Source: Deltaproteobacteria bacterium | Lineage (GTDB): Bacteria > Myxococcota_A > UBA796 > SXON01 | Reading direction: 5' to 3' | Assembly: GCA_014191855.1 (NCBI GenBank) | Contig: BJHF01000030.1 | Span: 1-62,361 of the forward strand | DNA length: 62,361 nt | Translations under genes and position numbers: made by a program | The notes under the pieces: model-generated | Told to the model about the DNA's origin: nothing | Seen by the model: the letters and a program-made list of their open reading frames with translations, nothing else | Databases searched by the model: none | Shown here: positions 7,895 through 16,469 of the stretch, piece by piece | Layout of the letters: every line of letters begins with the position of its first letter | How positions within the stretch are numbered: the first letter of the stretch is position 1

Positions 7895-8560
7895 CTACAG
7901 CTTGATCTCGCACCACGCCGCGCCGAACGAGGCGGTGAAGTCGGACTTGTCGCCGCCCTTCCCCGTCTCCTGCATCCGCGCGTCCACCGTGCCGCTGGCC
8001 GAGGCTTCATCCGCAAGCGCGGTGATCTCCACACTGCCGTCGGTGAGCGACCAGGTGTCCCCAAAGTCGGTGTCGATGGTGCCCGTTCCGCAGCCGTCGG
8101 TGATGTCGCCGTCGGGATCGAAGTCGTCTGCCATGTCCTCCCAGGGGGCGTCAGTCACCTCGGATACGGAGCCGTACGCATCGTCATCGAAGTCGTACTC
8201 CTTGTCGTTGAGATCGCCCGAGAAGCTGAGGGAAACGAACTTCGCGCCGTCGTAGAGCATCGCCGCAGAGGCATCGACCCACGTGAGGAATGGTTCTTCT
8301 ATGTTCTCGCAGTAGTCTTTGGATAGCACATCTTCCGCGGCGTCTTCAAAGTCGGCGTACGCATCGTAGTACGCCTCTGTTTTCGCGCACACGTCCCCGT
8401 AATTGGCGATCACGATCGAGTCAGACTCCTCCTTTCCCGCGTCGAGGTGAATCCACGCCGCGCCGAAGGCCATGCCGAAGCCATCGTCCATCCCTTCCGC
8501 CGTTACCGAGGCCGGGCAGCCCGTGAGCCCCAGCAAGCCAAGCAGTCCGATCAAACGCAT
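7895..8560 (-). CDS. Lipoprotein of unknown function
   Basis: The ATG at 8560, preceded by GGAGGCGCAG, gives 221 residues starting MRLIGLLGLLGLTGCPAS, with lipobox LTGC. The mature part is acidic (many Asp and Glu), with two further Cys (DVCAKTE and KDYCENIEE) and no recognised domain. An upstream TTG would add four residues but places the ribosome-binding site inside the gene. Confidence 0.65.
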   Translation of the reverse strand: MRLIGLLGLLGLTGCPASVTAEGMDDGFGMAFGAAWIHLDAGKEESDSIVIANYGDVCAKTEAYYDAYADFEDAAEDVLSKDYCENIEEPFLTWVDASAAMLYDGAKFVSLSFSGDLNDKEYDFDDDAYGSVSEVTDAPWEDMADDFDPDGDITDGCGTGTIDTDFGDTWSLTDGSVEITALADEASASGTVDARMQETGKGGDKSDFTASFGAAWCEIKL

Positions 8561-8612
8561 CTGCGCCTCCAAGGCGACGCTAATCCGGCAACCGAGCGGC
8601 GTCCGCCCCGAA

Positions 8613-9926
8613 TTATCGGCGAACCTTCGATTCCAGCTCGGCGAAGCGCGTGGCCAGCGTGCGCACGAACACCCCCACCCAGGACTGCATCCCCAGCCCG
8701 CTCTCCAACATCTCTCGGCTCACGACCTGCACACGCAGCTCGGTGACCGCGTCGATCGACGCGGAGCGCCGCGCCCCCGTGAGCACCGCCAGCTCTCCGA
8801 ACACATCTCCCGGGCCAAGGTGGCGTACAACGCGGCGAACGCCGTGGATCATCTGATGCGCCTCAGCGCGCCCCTCCACGACGATGAACGCGGTAACGCC
8901 GGGCTCGCCCTCCGTCATGACCCGATCTCCCTGCGAAAACACGATCTCCGGCAGGTGTTGGCCGGCCCGCAGAAAGCCGCGCACCGCCTCCGCGAGCGCA
9001 GAAACGTCGGGGAAGCGGCACTCCGCGTTGGGGTGCATGGCCCGGCGAACGATGCTGACGAGATCCACGGGCGGCGGGGGAACCAACGGCACGGTGCCCA
9101 GGTCCACGCAGGCACCCGCCCGAACCAGCGCCATCAGCTCGCCGAGGGTCGACTTGACGTACGGCGCGCGCCGCGAGAGCACGTAGTAGAGCACGGCGCC
9201 CAACGAGAACTGGTCGCTTCGGCCATCGAGTTTCTCGCCGCGGGCCTGCTCGGGCGACATGAACGCCGGCGTGCCCATCACCACGGAATCCTTCTGCTCG
9301 GCCATGCGGATGGCGAGCCCCCAGTCCATCAGGTACACCTGACCGAACCGGCCGACCATGATGTTCCCCGGCTTGATGTCCCGGTGGAGCACGCCGGATT
9401 CGTGGGCGAAGGCCACCGCTTCGCACACCTTCAGGAACACCTCGAGCGCATCGGCGAGGCGATGCCCCTGCGGCGCACGGTTCTCGCTGCCGGGGGGAGC
9501 ATTGGTCTCCATCCATCGCGAGAGCGTGAGCCCATCCACCAACTTCATGGTGAAGAACGGCGTACCGAGCTTGTTTTCGCCACGAGCATGCACGGGGATG
9601 ATGAACGGGTGCTCAAGCTGGGCCGTGATCTGCGCTTCCTTGACCAGCGCCTGCGCCAGCGAATCCTGGTGCGCAAGGCGCCCAGACAGCACCTTCGCGG
9701 CCACATCCCGGTCGAGCCCGCGGTCGTGAACGCGGTGCACCTCGGCCATCCCGCCGCGCCCCACCTCGCCGGCATCGTCGTACCCCGGGAACACGGACCG
9801 ATCCGTCGCCGTGGCAGGATCGGGCTCATGTTCTTCTACGTCGGGGCCGCTCACCGTCGCTTCGGCGGGGGCGGCTGGGGCGGGCACGGTCTGGTCGTGG
9901 GGGTCGGAGGGGTCGCGGGGGGCCAT
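8613..9926 (-). CDS. Ser/Thr protein kinase with C-terminal cyclic-nucleotide-binding-like domain
   Basis: The 437-residue protein starts at the ATG at 9926. After a Pro/Ala-rich head of about 45 residues comes an eukaryote-like kinase domain. It has the glycine loop GRGGMAEVH (57-65), Lys in VAAKVL (78), catalytic loop HRDIKPGN (181-188), DWG in place of DFG (201-203), and MSPEQ. All catalytic residues are therefore present. Residues about 310-420 form a CRP/cNMP-binding-type beta roll with GDVFGELAVLTGARRSAS, including the Glu and Arg that contact the phosphate. No membrane helix is seen, so it should be a cytoplasmic kinase gated by a nucleotide. It is 16 bases downstream of the secreted-protein gene. 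Confidence 0.85.
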   Translation of the reverse strand: MAPRDPSDPHDQTVPAPAAPAEATVSGPDVEEHEPDPATATDRSVFPGYDDAGEVGRGGMAEVHRVHDRGLDRDVAAKVLSGRLAHQDSLAQALVKEAQITAQLEHPFIIPVHARGENKLGTPFFTMKLVDGLTLSRWMETNAPPGSENRAPQGHRLADALEVFLKVCEAVAFAHESGVLHRDIKPGNIMVGRFGQVYLMDWGLAIRMAEQKDSVVMGTPAFMSPEQARGEKLDGRSDQFSLGAVLYYVLSRRAPYVKSTLGELMALVRAGACVDLGTVPLVPPPPVDLVSIVRRAMHPNAECRFPDVSALAEAVRGFLRAGQHLPEIVFSQGDRVMTEGEPGVTAFIVVEGRAEAHQMIHGVRRVVRHLGPGDVFGELAVLTGARRSASIDAVTELRVQVVSREMLESGLGMQSWVGVFVRTLATRFAELESKVRR

Positions 9927-9942
9927 CGACTTCCGGGTTAAC

Positions 9943-10881
9943 CTACTCCGCGCCCGGGTCCTGAGCGTCCTTTGCGGAGTCGAGCGGGGCGCTGTCAAAC
10001 CACCCCGCGTCTTGGGGTTTGGCGCTGCTCGGCGCGGCCCGCCCACCGGCGATCTTCCTGGAGGATTCGCGCTTCGGTGCGCTGGTCGGGGCGGCGGCGC
10101 TCTCGGTCTGCACGTACTCCGGCTGCCCGTACGCCGCGGTTTCGCCCCCGTAGGCCCTGCCGCTCACCCGGTCGTCGTACCGGTCCACGGGCATCGGAGG
10201 GGGCGCCATGGGCACGGGCGACCAGCTCTCGAGGCGCAGCGAAACGAAGTTCTTGAGGGGCACCGTCACTTCTTTGGGGCCCATCGGCAGAGCGAGCGTC
10301 ACGCGGTCCTCCTTGAGGTGGCCCACGAGCACGGTCCCCGTCTCCAGCTCGATCCGCCAGTCGCCCTCGGGGTCATTGATCGGCGCCACGGAGCGGCACT
10401 CGGTGAGCAGCGGGGCGAAGCTGCCAAGCTGGTTTTCGAGCTGCACACGGGTCTTCGCCGGGTCCACAAGGAAGTCGTCGCCCCAGGTGGTGCGCATGCG
10501 GTACACGGGTCCCGACGGCCACCGGGCCGCGCCTTGGAGCTGAAAGCGCGTCAGCTCGTTCATCGGCAGGTTCACACCGATGTTTGCGCCACCTACGGCG
10601 ATCGCCATGGCGAGCTCCGGCTCCGACCAGGTGCCGCGAAGCTCGCTGCCGTTCTTGAGCCACACGTCCACTTCCCGGGCTTCGGTGGCGAGCAGTCCGC
10701 GTTTGGCGGGCACCACCTCGCCGACATCGGCCAGCGGCACCTCCAGGATGCCCGAGCCGGTGGCCAGGCGCAGCACCTTCGTGCGCACCTCGCCCATCAG
10801 GATTTGCCCGTCGGAGAGGGTGGCGCGAACGGCGGTATCGACTTGAGAGTGTAGGGAGAACGCGGCGAAGAGAGAAATCAT
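9943..10881 (-). CDS. Secreted protein of unknown function
   Basis: The 312-residue product has a short hydrophobic N-terminus (MISLFAAFSLHSQ). Its strand-rich body contains two related stretches (SDGQILMGEVRTKVLRL near residue 22, and ETGTVLVGHLKEDRVTLAL). Both resemble small beta-barrel repeats of the kind that read 'ETG..v.G.l....v.L'. The last 100 residues are Pro/Ala/Ser-rich and probably disordered. The ATG at 10881 is preceded by CAGGAGCTGACC, a good ribosome-binding site. It lies directly upstream of the kinase gene in the same direction, which suggests but does not prove a shared role. Confidence 0.6.
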   Translation of the reverse strand: MISLFAAFSLHSQVDTAVRATLSDGQILMGEVRTKVLRLATGSGILEVPLADVGEVVPAKRGLLATEAREVDVWLKNGSELRGTWSEPELAMAIAVGGANIGVNLPMNELTRFQLQGAARWPSGPVYRMRTTWGDDFLVDPAKTRVQLENQLGSFAPLLTECRSVAPINDPEGDWRIELETGTVLVGHLKEDRVTLALPMGPKEVTVPLKNFVSLRLESWSPVPMAPPPMPVDRYDDRVSGRAYGGETAAYGQPEYVQTESAAAPTSAPKRESSRKIAGGRAAPSSAKPQDAGWFDSAPLDSAKDAQDPGAE

Positions 10882-11081
10882 GGTCAGCTCCTGAGGTGCG
10901 GCAGGAACGGCGCCGACTGCCGCCCCTTACACGGACCACACAATTCGGGCGATGCTCGATTCCCGTTCGCCTGTTTCGGGCGTTGGTTGCGGAGCATCGC
11001 GACTCCGTCCGAGCGCGCCCGGCGGCTCCGCCTTGACGCCGTCCCCATCGGGGGGCACCTTTGCCGCCCCGACGGGCATCC

Positions 11082-12824
11082 ATGGCTCAGGCTCCGACGC
11101 TGTCAAACTGGAAGCGGCTGTTTTCGCTGGCGCTCCCCGAGGCCCCCATCCTGATCGGCGGCACGATTGCGCTCTTGATCGGCAGCGCCGTCACCCTTGC
11201 GGTGCCGAAGGGCGTCGGCGGGCTGCTCGGCGCGGTCGTGAAGCCCGATGGGCAGGCGCGGCTGGACGAGCTCACGGTGTACCTGGTCGTCGTGGCGGCT
11301 GCCGTCGCGATCTCGGGTTTTGCCCGAGCGTATTTCTACACGCTGGCCGGGGAGCGTGTGGTGGCGCGCCTGCGCCGGGACCTGTTCTCCGCGATCATCC
11401 GCCAGGAGGTGGGCTTCTTCGACTCCCAACGTACCGGGGAGCTGGTGAACCGCCTCTCCAGCGACACGGCGGTGATCCAGAACAGCGTGACGGTGAACGT
11501 ATCGATGGCGATCCGGTTCACGGTGCAGGCCATCGGCTGCATCATCATGTTGTTCCTCATGCATTGGCGGCTGAGCTTGATCATGATCGGGGTCACTCCG
11601 GTGATCGCGGCCACGGCGGTGATGTTCGGGCGCACGGCCCGGAGCCTGTCGAAGCGCACGCAGGACGCACTCGCCGCCGCCACGACCGTTGCCGAGGAGT
11701 CGCTCGGCAACGTGCGCACGGTGCGGGCGTTCGCGCGGGAGGACGCGGAGGTGGGGCGGTACCGCAAGGAGGTGGATACCGCGTTCGACATGGGGCGGCG
11801 CACGGCGGCGGCCTACGGGATGTTCCAGGGTTTTGGCGGCTTTGTGGTCACCGGGGCGGTGGCGGGTATCCTCTGGTACGGGGGCACCATCACCATCCGC
11901 GGCGAGATGACGATCGACGATCTCACCGCCTACCTCCTGTACATCTTCATGCTCACGGCCGCGCTCGGCGGGCTGAGCACCCTCTACAGCGACTTCAACA
12001 AGGCGATCGGGGCTTCCGAGCGGGTGTTTGAGCTGCTGGACCGGCAACCCGGCGTCGTGAACACCGCCGGCTTGCGGCTGCCCGCGCCGGTGGGCGCGAT
12101 GGCGTTGCAGGGCCTGCACTTCGCCTACCCCACGCGCCCGGAGGTAACGGTGCTCGGGGGCGTGGATCTCGCCCTGGAGCCGGGAAAGGTGCTCGCGCTG
12201 GTGGGGCAGTCCGGCGGCGGGAAAAGCACGGTCGCGTCGCTGTTGTTGCGGCTCTACGACCCGGTTTCGGGCCGGGTGACCTTCGATGGGCACGACATCC
12301 GGGAGCTCGACACGAGCTGGCTGCGCGAGCAGATCGGCATCGTGAGCCAGGAGCCCGTGCTGTTCGCGACCACCATCGCGGAGAACATCCGCTATGGACG
12401 GCCGGGTGCTTCCGACGCGGAGGTGGAGGCTGCGGCACGCGCCGCGAACGCGCACGACTTTGTGGGCGGCTTCCCTGAGAAGTACGAAACCGTGGTTGGC
12501 GAGCGGGGCGTGCGGCTCTCCGGCGGTCAGAAGCAGCGCATCGCGATCGCACGGGCGATCCTCAAGGATCCGCGGGTGCTCGTGCTCGATGAGGCCACGT
12601 CGGCGCTCGATGCGGAGAGCGAGCACCTCGTTCAGGAGGCCCTCGATCGGCTCATGCGGGGGCGCACGACGCTGGTGATCGCCCACCGCTTGTCCACGGT
12701 GAAGACCGCCGACAAGGTGGTCGTGATTCAGCACGGGCGGGTGGCCGAGTCGGGCACGCACGACGAGCTGGTGGCCGCGAACGGGGCGTATCGCCGGCTG
12801 GTGGAGCACCAGTTCGCGAGCTAG
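11082..12824 (+). CDS. ABC exporter half-transporter (ABCB/MsbA type)
   Basis: This 580-residue protein has a six-helix transmembrane domain (to about residue 310) fused to an ATPase domain. It shows Walker A GQSGGGKST, signature LSGGQKQRIAIARAI, Walker B VLVLDEATSALDAESE and the switch histidine in VIAHRLSTV. It should work as a homodimer exporting a lipid, peptide or drug. The sequence style resembles the MsbA and mitochondrial ABCB8/10 group, but the substrate is not visible. I chose the ATG at 11082; a TTG at 11061 would add seven residues. The 200-base gap upstream holds no gene I can support. Confidence 0.9.
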   Translation: MAQAPTLSNWKRLFSLALPEAPILIGGTIALLIGSAVTLAVPKGVGGLLGAVVKPDGQARLDELTVYLVVVAAAVAISGFARAYFYTLAGERVVARLRRDLFSAIIRQEVGFFDSQRTGELVNRLSSDTAVIQNSVTVNVSMAIRFTVQAIGCIIMLFLMHWRLSLIMIGVTPVIAATAVMFGRTARSLSKRTQDALAAATTVAEESLGNVRTVRAFAREDAEVGRYRKEVDTAFDMGRRTAAAYGMFQGFGGFVVTGAVAGILWYGGTITIRGEMTIDDLTAYLLYIFMLTAALGGLSTLYSDFNKAIGASERVFELLDRQPGVVNTAGLRLPAPVGAMALQGLHFAYPTRPEVTVLGGVDLALEPGKVLALVGQSGGGKSTVASLLLRLYDPVSGRVTFDGHDIRELDTSWLREQIGIVSQEPVLFATTIAENIRYGRPGASDAEVEAAARAANAHDFVGGFPEKYETVVGERGVRLSGGQKQRIAIARAILKDPRVLVLDEATSALDAESEHLVQEALDRLMRGRTTLVIAHRLSTVKTADKVVVIQHGRVAESGTHDELVAANGAYRRLVEHQFAS

Positions 12825-12828
12825 CGCC

Positions 12829-13905
12829 TCAGTCGATCACGCACCCTGTGGACAACACGGCCGAATTCGCCTCCTCCTCCGTGAGGAACACCGGCTCGTC
12901 CCCGGCAATCGCCAGCGCGTTCCAGCCCAGCGAAACCGTCGACTGCCCCATGAACAGGATGTCCGTGATGTTCGTGCTCGGGGCGATCCACCAGCCCACG
13001 AGCGGGAGCCCGTCCACGCACGCGAAGCCGAGCGGCGTGTCCACGTTCGGGTCGAACCAGCCCTCGCCGTTCTCGGTGTAGGCGAGGAACAGCTCCGGGG
13101 CTTCCAGGCTCCCGTTCGCGTCCACGTCCACGAAGTGGCTGGCGGGGGGCTCGCCGTCGAGGGTGAGCGTCCAGGAGCCGCCTTCCAGGTCGGTGTCGTC
13201 GAGGGCCGGGGCGTCGATTCCGGAGAAGAGCGCGAACGAAACCGTCGTGACCCAGTCCGTTTCGGCCACCGTGTCGTCGAACGTGCCGCCCACAGTGAGC
13301 GTGTCGGTGAACGCGATGCTGAGCGGCTGCGCCATGGGGTCGCCGACGACGATGTCACTTTCTCCGCCGAGGATCAGCGCGTTCCAGCCGAGGTGCAGGC
13401 CGAGATCCACCACCTCGGGCGGCACGATGCCGTCGATGTACACCGACATCTGGGAGGCCGCGCCGAGCCAGGTCTCGTCGGGGTCCCACCTGCCGTCGCC
13501 ATCGTCTTCGTGCAGGCCTCCGATGAAGAAGGCGTAGTACATGCCGGGAACGCCGTCGACCTGCACGAGTTGGTCGTCCGGCGGAGGCGCATACACTTCG
13601 ATCCGCTCGGAAGCCTCCGCTTCCACGAGGATGTCCGCCATCGCGAAGTCGTGGGTGACGTCGAGCGAAACGAGGGAGAACGACAGGTCTTCGATGTCAC
13701 CCGTCACGTCCCAGGCGAGGTTCGGCTCGTCGGCAGCGGTATCTTCCGTATCCGCGGTATCGGCGGAGTCACCGGTGTCGCCGGTCTCCTCAGTGTCCCC
13801 GATGTTCTCGTCCGTGTCGGAGTCACCGCCGCCGCCGGCCGTGTCGTTGGCAACGGTAGTGGTGGATTCGCAGGCGGCGAGCAGGGGGAGGAGGAAGAAA
13901 CGCAT
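12829..13905 (-). CDS. Lipoprotein with Asp/Thr-rich linker
   Basis: The 358-residue product starts MRFFLLPLLAACESTTT, with lipobox LAAC. Residues about 20-58 are a low-complexity Asp/Thr/Glu/Gly linker of the type common at the base of myxobacterial surface lipoproteins. The rest is a strand-rich, acidic domain without recognised family. It ends five bases from the ABC exporter (convergent). Confidence 0.65.
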   Translation of the reverse strand: MRFFLLPLLAACESTTTVANDTAGGGGDSDTDENIGDTEETGDTGDSADTADTEDTAADEPNLAWDVTGDIEDLSFSLVSLDVTHDFAMADILVEAEASERIEVYAPPPDDQLVQVDGVPGMYYAFFIGGLHEDDGDGRWDPDETWLGAASQMSVYIDGIVPPEVVDLGLHLGWNALILGGESDIVVGDPMAQPLSIAFTDTLTVGGTFDDTVAETDWVTTVSFALFSGIDAPALDDTDLEGGSWTLTLDGEPPASHFVDVDANGSLEAPELFLAYTENGEGWFDPNVDTPLGFACVDGLPLVGWWIAPSTNITDILFMGQSTVSLGWNALAIAGDEPVFLTEEEANSAVLSTGCVID

Positions 13906-14054
13906 GTTGTCTCCTTGGCGGCCGTACCATCGCCGGTTGCGGGGGAACGGTCAAGTCGGTTGGCCGGCCTTCGACCCGTGGTGTGCGGCTCGTCGAAATT
14001 GTTTTCGTCGGATCGGCCCCGCCGGGTCTACATTGGCGCACCCATCAGACCCCC

Positions 14055-15395
14055 ATGCTCCTGCTCCTGGCGCTCGCCTGCCCGACGCCTGTTCTTGACG
14101 ACTCCGCCGCCGTTCCCGAAGGCACGCCGACGTGGAACCAGGACATCGCCCCGCTCGTGGAGGAGCGCTGCGCGGGCTGCCACGCGCCCGGCGAGATCGG
14201 CCCGTTCTCCCTGACAGACTTCGCTTCGGCGGCGCCGATGGCCTCAGCGATGTCCGCGGCCGTGGATGCAGACCGCATGCCGCCCTGGGGTGCCCGGGCC
14301 ACCGACGAGTGTACGCCCCGCTATGGTTGGAAAAACGATCTCACGTTCAGCGAGGAGGAGAAGGCGCTTTTGCGGGCGTGGGCCGAGGCCGGGGCGCCCG
14401 AAGGGGATCCCGAAACCGCCGCGGAGATCCCGCCCACGGTGTCGTTGACCCTGGAGGGCGCCAACCAGCACCTCGAGCCGCGCGTCGGCTTCGCCGCGAG
14501 CGGAAACCAGGACCAGTACACCTGCTTCGTGATGGATCCGGAGCTCGCGCAGGAGGCGTGGATCACCGGCGTTCAGGTGGTTGCCGGCAACCGCGCGGTC
14601 GTCCATCATGCATTGATCTTTGCCGATCGTTCTGGATCGGCCGCCGCCCTCGCGAACGCGGACGGGTACTACAACTGCCCGGCGAACGAGGGCCTCGGGG
14701 GCGATCTGATCGGGGCCTGGGCGCCGGGCGCGGTGCCGAACGAAACGCCGGAAGGCGTCGGCATCACCGTGGCCGCGGGCAGCATGATCGTGATGCAGAT
14801 CCACTACCATCCGCTCGGTGAAGTCGCCGACGTCGATGTCACCGGGGTGGACATCCGGTGGCAGGACACCAAGCCCGAGCACCCTGCAGTGTTGGCGCTG
14901 GTGGGGAACGCGAACAGCGAGGGCGATGGCCTGCTCCCCGGCCCGAATGACGACGCGGGTGTTGAGTTCCGCATCCCCGCTGGCGCGACCGGGCACACCG
15001 AGACGATGGAGTTCAAGATCCGTGACGCCCAGGTGAAGTACCAGGTGTTCATGGCGGGCACCCACATGCACTACGTCGGCACCGATATGGCAATCTGGGT
15101 GGATCACAAGAAGCCCGAAGGCGACGAGACCGAGTCCGAGTGTCTGGTTCAAACGCCGGCTTGGGACTTCGACTGGCAGCGCGGCTACGACTACGACACC
15201 CCGCTGGAGACGGTGCCGCAGGTTCGCACCGGCGACACCATCCGGATGCGCTGCACCTACGACAACACCCTTGCAAACCCCGGCGTGGCCCGCGCGCTCA
15301 GCGATGCCGGCCTGGCCGAGCCCGCCGACGTGTACATGGGCGAAACGACGCTCGACGAGATGTGTCTAGGCGTGTTCGGCATCGTTTACGAGTAG
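14055..15395 (+). CDS. Cytochrome c-linked copper monooxygenase (PHM/DBH-like) lipoprotein
   Basis: From the ATG at 14055 the 446-residue product begins MLLLLALACPTP (lipobox LALAC). A small c-type cytochrome domain follows, with CAGCH at residues 39-43. From about residue 125 comes a type II copper, ascorbate-dependent monooxygenase fold. VVHH (184-185), the His in QIHYH (250-252), HMH (337-339) and the Met of DEMC near the end match the CuH and CuM ligands of peptidylglycine and dopamine monooxygenases. These enzymes hydroxylate C-H bonds using O2 and two electrons, so the heme could act as internal electron donor. The substrate is unknown. The frame is open 24 codons upstream, but the lipobox favours this start. 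Confidence 0.8.
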   Translation: MLLLLALACPTPVLDDSAAVPEGTPTWNQDIAPLVEERCAGCHAPGEIGPFSLTDFASAAPMASAMSAAVDADRMPPWGARATDECTPRYGWKNDLTFSEEEKALLRAWAEAGAPEGDPETAAEIPPTVSLTLEGANQHLEPRVGFAASGNQDQYTCFVMDPELAQEAWITGVQVVAGNRAVVHHALIFADRSGSAAALANADGYYNCPANEGLGGDLIGAWAPGAVPNETPEGVGITVAAGSMIVMQIHYHPLGEVADVDVTGVDIRWQDTKPEHPAVLALVGNANSEGDGLLPGPNDDAGVEFRIPAGATGHTETMEFKIRDAQVKYQVFMAGTHMHYVGTDMAIWVDHKKPEGDETESECLVQTPAWDFDWQRGYDYDTPLETVPQVRTGDTIRMRCTYDNTLANPGVARALSDAGLAEPADVYMGETTLDEMCLGVFGIVYE

Positions 15396-15420
15396 GCCGG
15401 CCCAACAAGAGGTGCCGCGC

Positions 15421-15666
15421 TCAGGAAACCGGGGTTTCGTCCACGATCAGCAGCAACGCGCCCTTCTCAACGTCCGCGCCATCCGCGGCGTTGAGCTCGC
15501 GAACGATTCCGGGGTTGCGGGCCGAGAACGTCTCTACTTCGGTGTCGCTCTCGACGATGACCAGCGCCCGACCGGGGTACACCGGATCGCCCACGGCGAC
15601 GCGGTACTCGATCGTGCCGGCGAAGCCAGCCCGTACGCGCACCTGACCCTGCCGATCGGCGATCAC
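15421..15666 (-). CDS. Lipoyl/biotinyl-like single domain lacking the modified lysine
   Basis: A GTG at 15666 overlaps the TGA of the upstream gene (GTGA) and yields 81 residues. The fold pattern is that of a lipoyl/biotinyl (hammerhead) domain: AGFAGTIEYRVAVGDPVYPG, then ALVIVESDTEVETF, then NPGIVRELNAADGADVEKG. In lipoyl domains the turn reads ESDKA with the lysine that is lipoylated; here it reads ESDTE, with Thr42 in that place, so it should not be modified. Such unmodified domains also occur in secretion-system adaptor subunits. Coupling to the anchored protein upstream suggests that they act together. Confidence 0.65.
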   Translation of the reverse strand: MIADRQGQVRVRAGFAGTIEYRVAVGDPVYPGRALVIVESDTEVETFSARNPGIVRELNAADGADVEKGALLLIVDETPVS

Positions 15667-16406
15667 GGCGACTTCGAGGGGCAGGACTTCTTCTTCTGAT
15701 CGAGGATGATCGTGCGGCCGCTGCTGCCGACCTCGATCGGGCACGAAAGATCCAGTCCGTCGGTCTCGAAGGTGAACGTGTGCAGGCCGGGGGTGACACG
15801 GGTGCGAAGGGGGCGCTTGCCGAGCTTCTTTCCGTCGACACCGACCTTCAAATCGTCCCACTTGTTGCCGCTGGGGAGCACGAAGCCCACGGCGACGGTG
15901 GTATCCACCGGCGCGGCCGCGTCTCCGCCTTCGTCGTCTTCAACCGGGGGCGGCTTCGCGCCGGTGCCCGACTTGGTGGTGGAGGACGTGGTGGTTGTCG
16001 TGGTTGTGGTCGCGGGCGGCGGCTTGGTGGTGGTCGTCGTGGTCGTGGTCTTCGGCGGCGTGGCGGGGGGCGTGGTGGTCGTCTTCGTCGTCGTCGTGGT
16101 CGTCTTGGCCGGCGTCGGGGCCGGGGTGGGCGCGGGCGTCGGGGTGGGCGCGGGCGTCGGGGCCGGCACAGGGGCGACCGGAACCTCGGGCGGCGGCACG
16201 GGCGCAGGCACTTCGGGCGGCGGTGCGACTTCCGCGGGCGGCGGCGCGACGATCTCGGCCGGCGGCACGGCCTCGGTGGGGATCACCTCATCCGGCAGCG
16301 GCACCTCGGAGTTCGAGGATTCCACGTACCAGAACAGTCCACCAGCGGCACAAAGACCGCCGCAAAGGACGACAAGAATGGCGACGACGCCGATGACCCA
16401 CTTCAT
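15663..16406 (-). CDS. Membrane-anchored protein with long Pro/Thr linker and PEGA-like C-terminal domain
   Basis: The 247-residue product has one N-terminal membrane helix (VIGVVAILVVLCGGLCAAGG). A linker of about 125 residues follows, of Pro/Ala/Glu and then Thr/Pro/Lys runs. A C-terminal domain of about 75 residues (VDGKKLGKRPLRTRVTPGLH and onward) resembles the PEGA beta-domain, with GKRPLRTRVTPG in place of the usual G.tP.....PG. The linker is long enough to reach far into the periplasm. It overlaps the lipoyl-like gene by four bases, so the two are expressed together. Confidence 0.65.
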   Translation of the reverse strand: MKWVIGVVAILVVLCGGLCAAGGLFWYVESSNSEVPLPDEVIPTEAVPPAEIVAPPPAEVAPPPEVPAPVPPPEVPVAPVPAPTPAPTPTPAPTPAPTPAKTTTTTTKTTTTPPATPPKTTTTTTTTKPPPATTTTTTTTSSTTKSGTGAKPPPVEDDEGGDAAAPVDTTVAVGFVLPSGNKWDDLKVGVDGKKLGKRPLRTRVTPGLHTFTFETDGLDLSCPIEVGSSGRTIILDQKKKSCPSKSP

Positions 16407-16469
16407 CTGGCCTCCCGGGAGCCGGCGTCTAACACGGAAGGTACCGTCGGCTTCCTTCCCGCGAAAAAC

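Noticed and set aside
11103..12809. A 568-codon frame opposite the ABC exporter.
   Set aside because: The sense frame has every ABC transporter motif; the antisense product is rich in His, Arg and Gly only.
15970..16270. Low-complexity GTGGT/GGCGC-rich DNA considered as a structural DNA element.
   Set aside because: It is explained by the Thr/Pro linker codons of the anchored protein on the minus strand.
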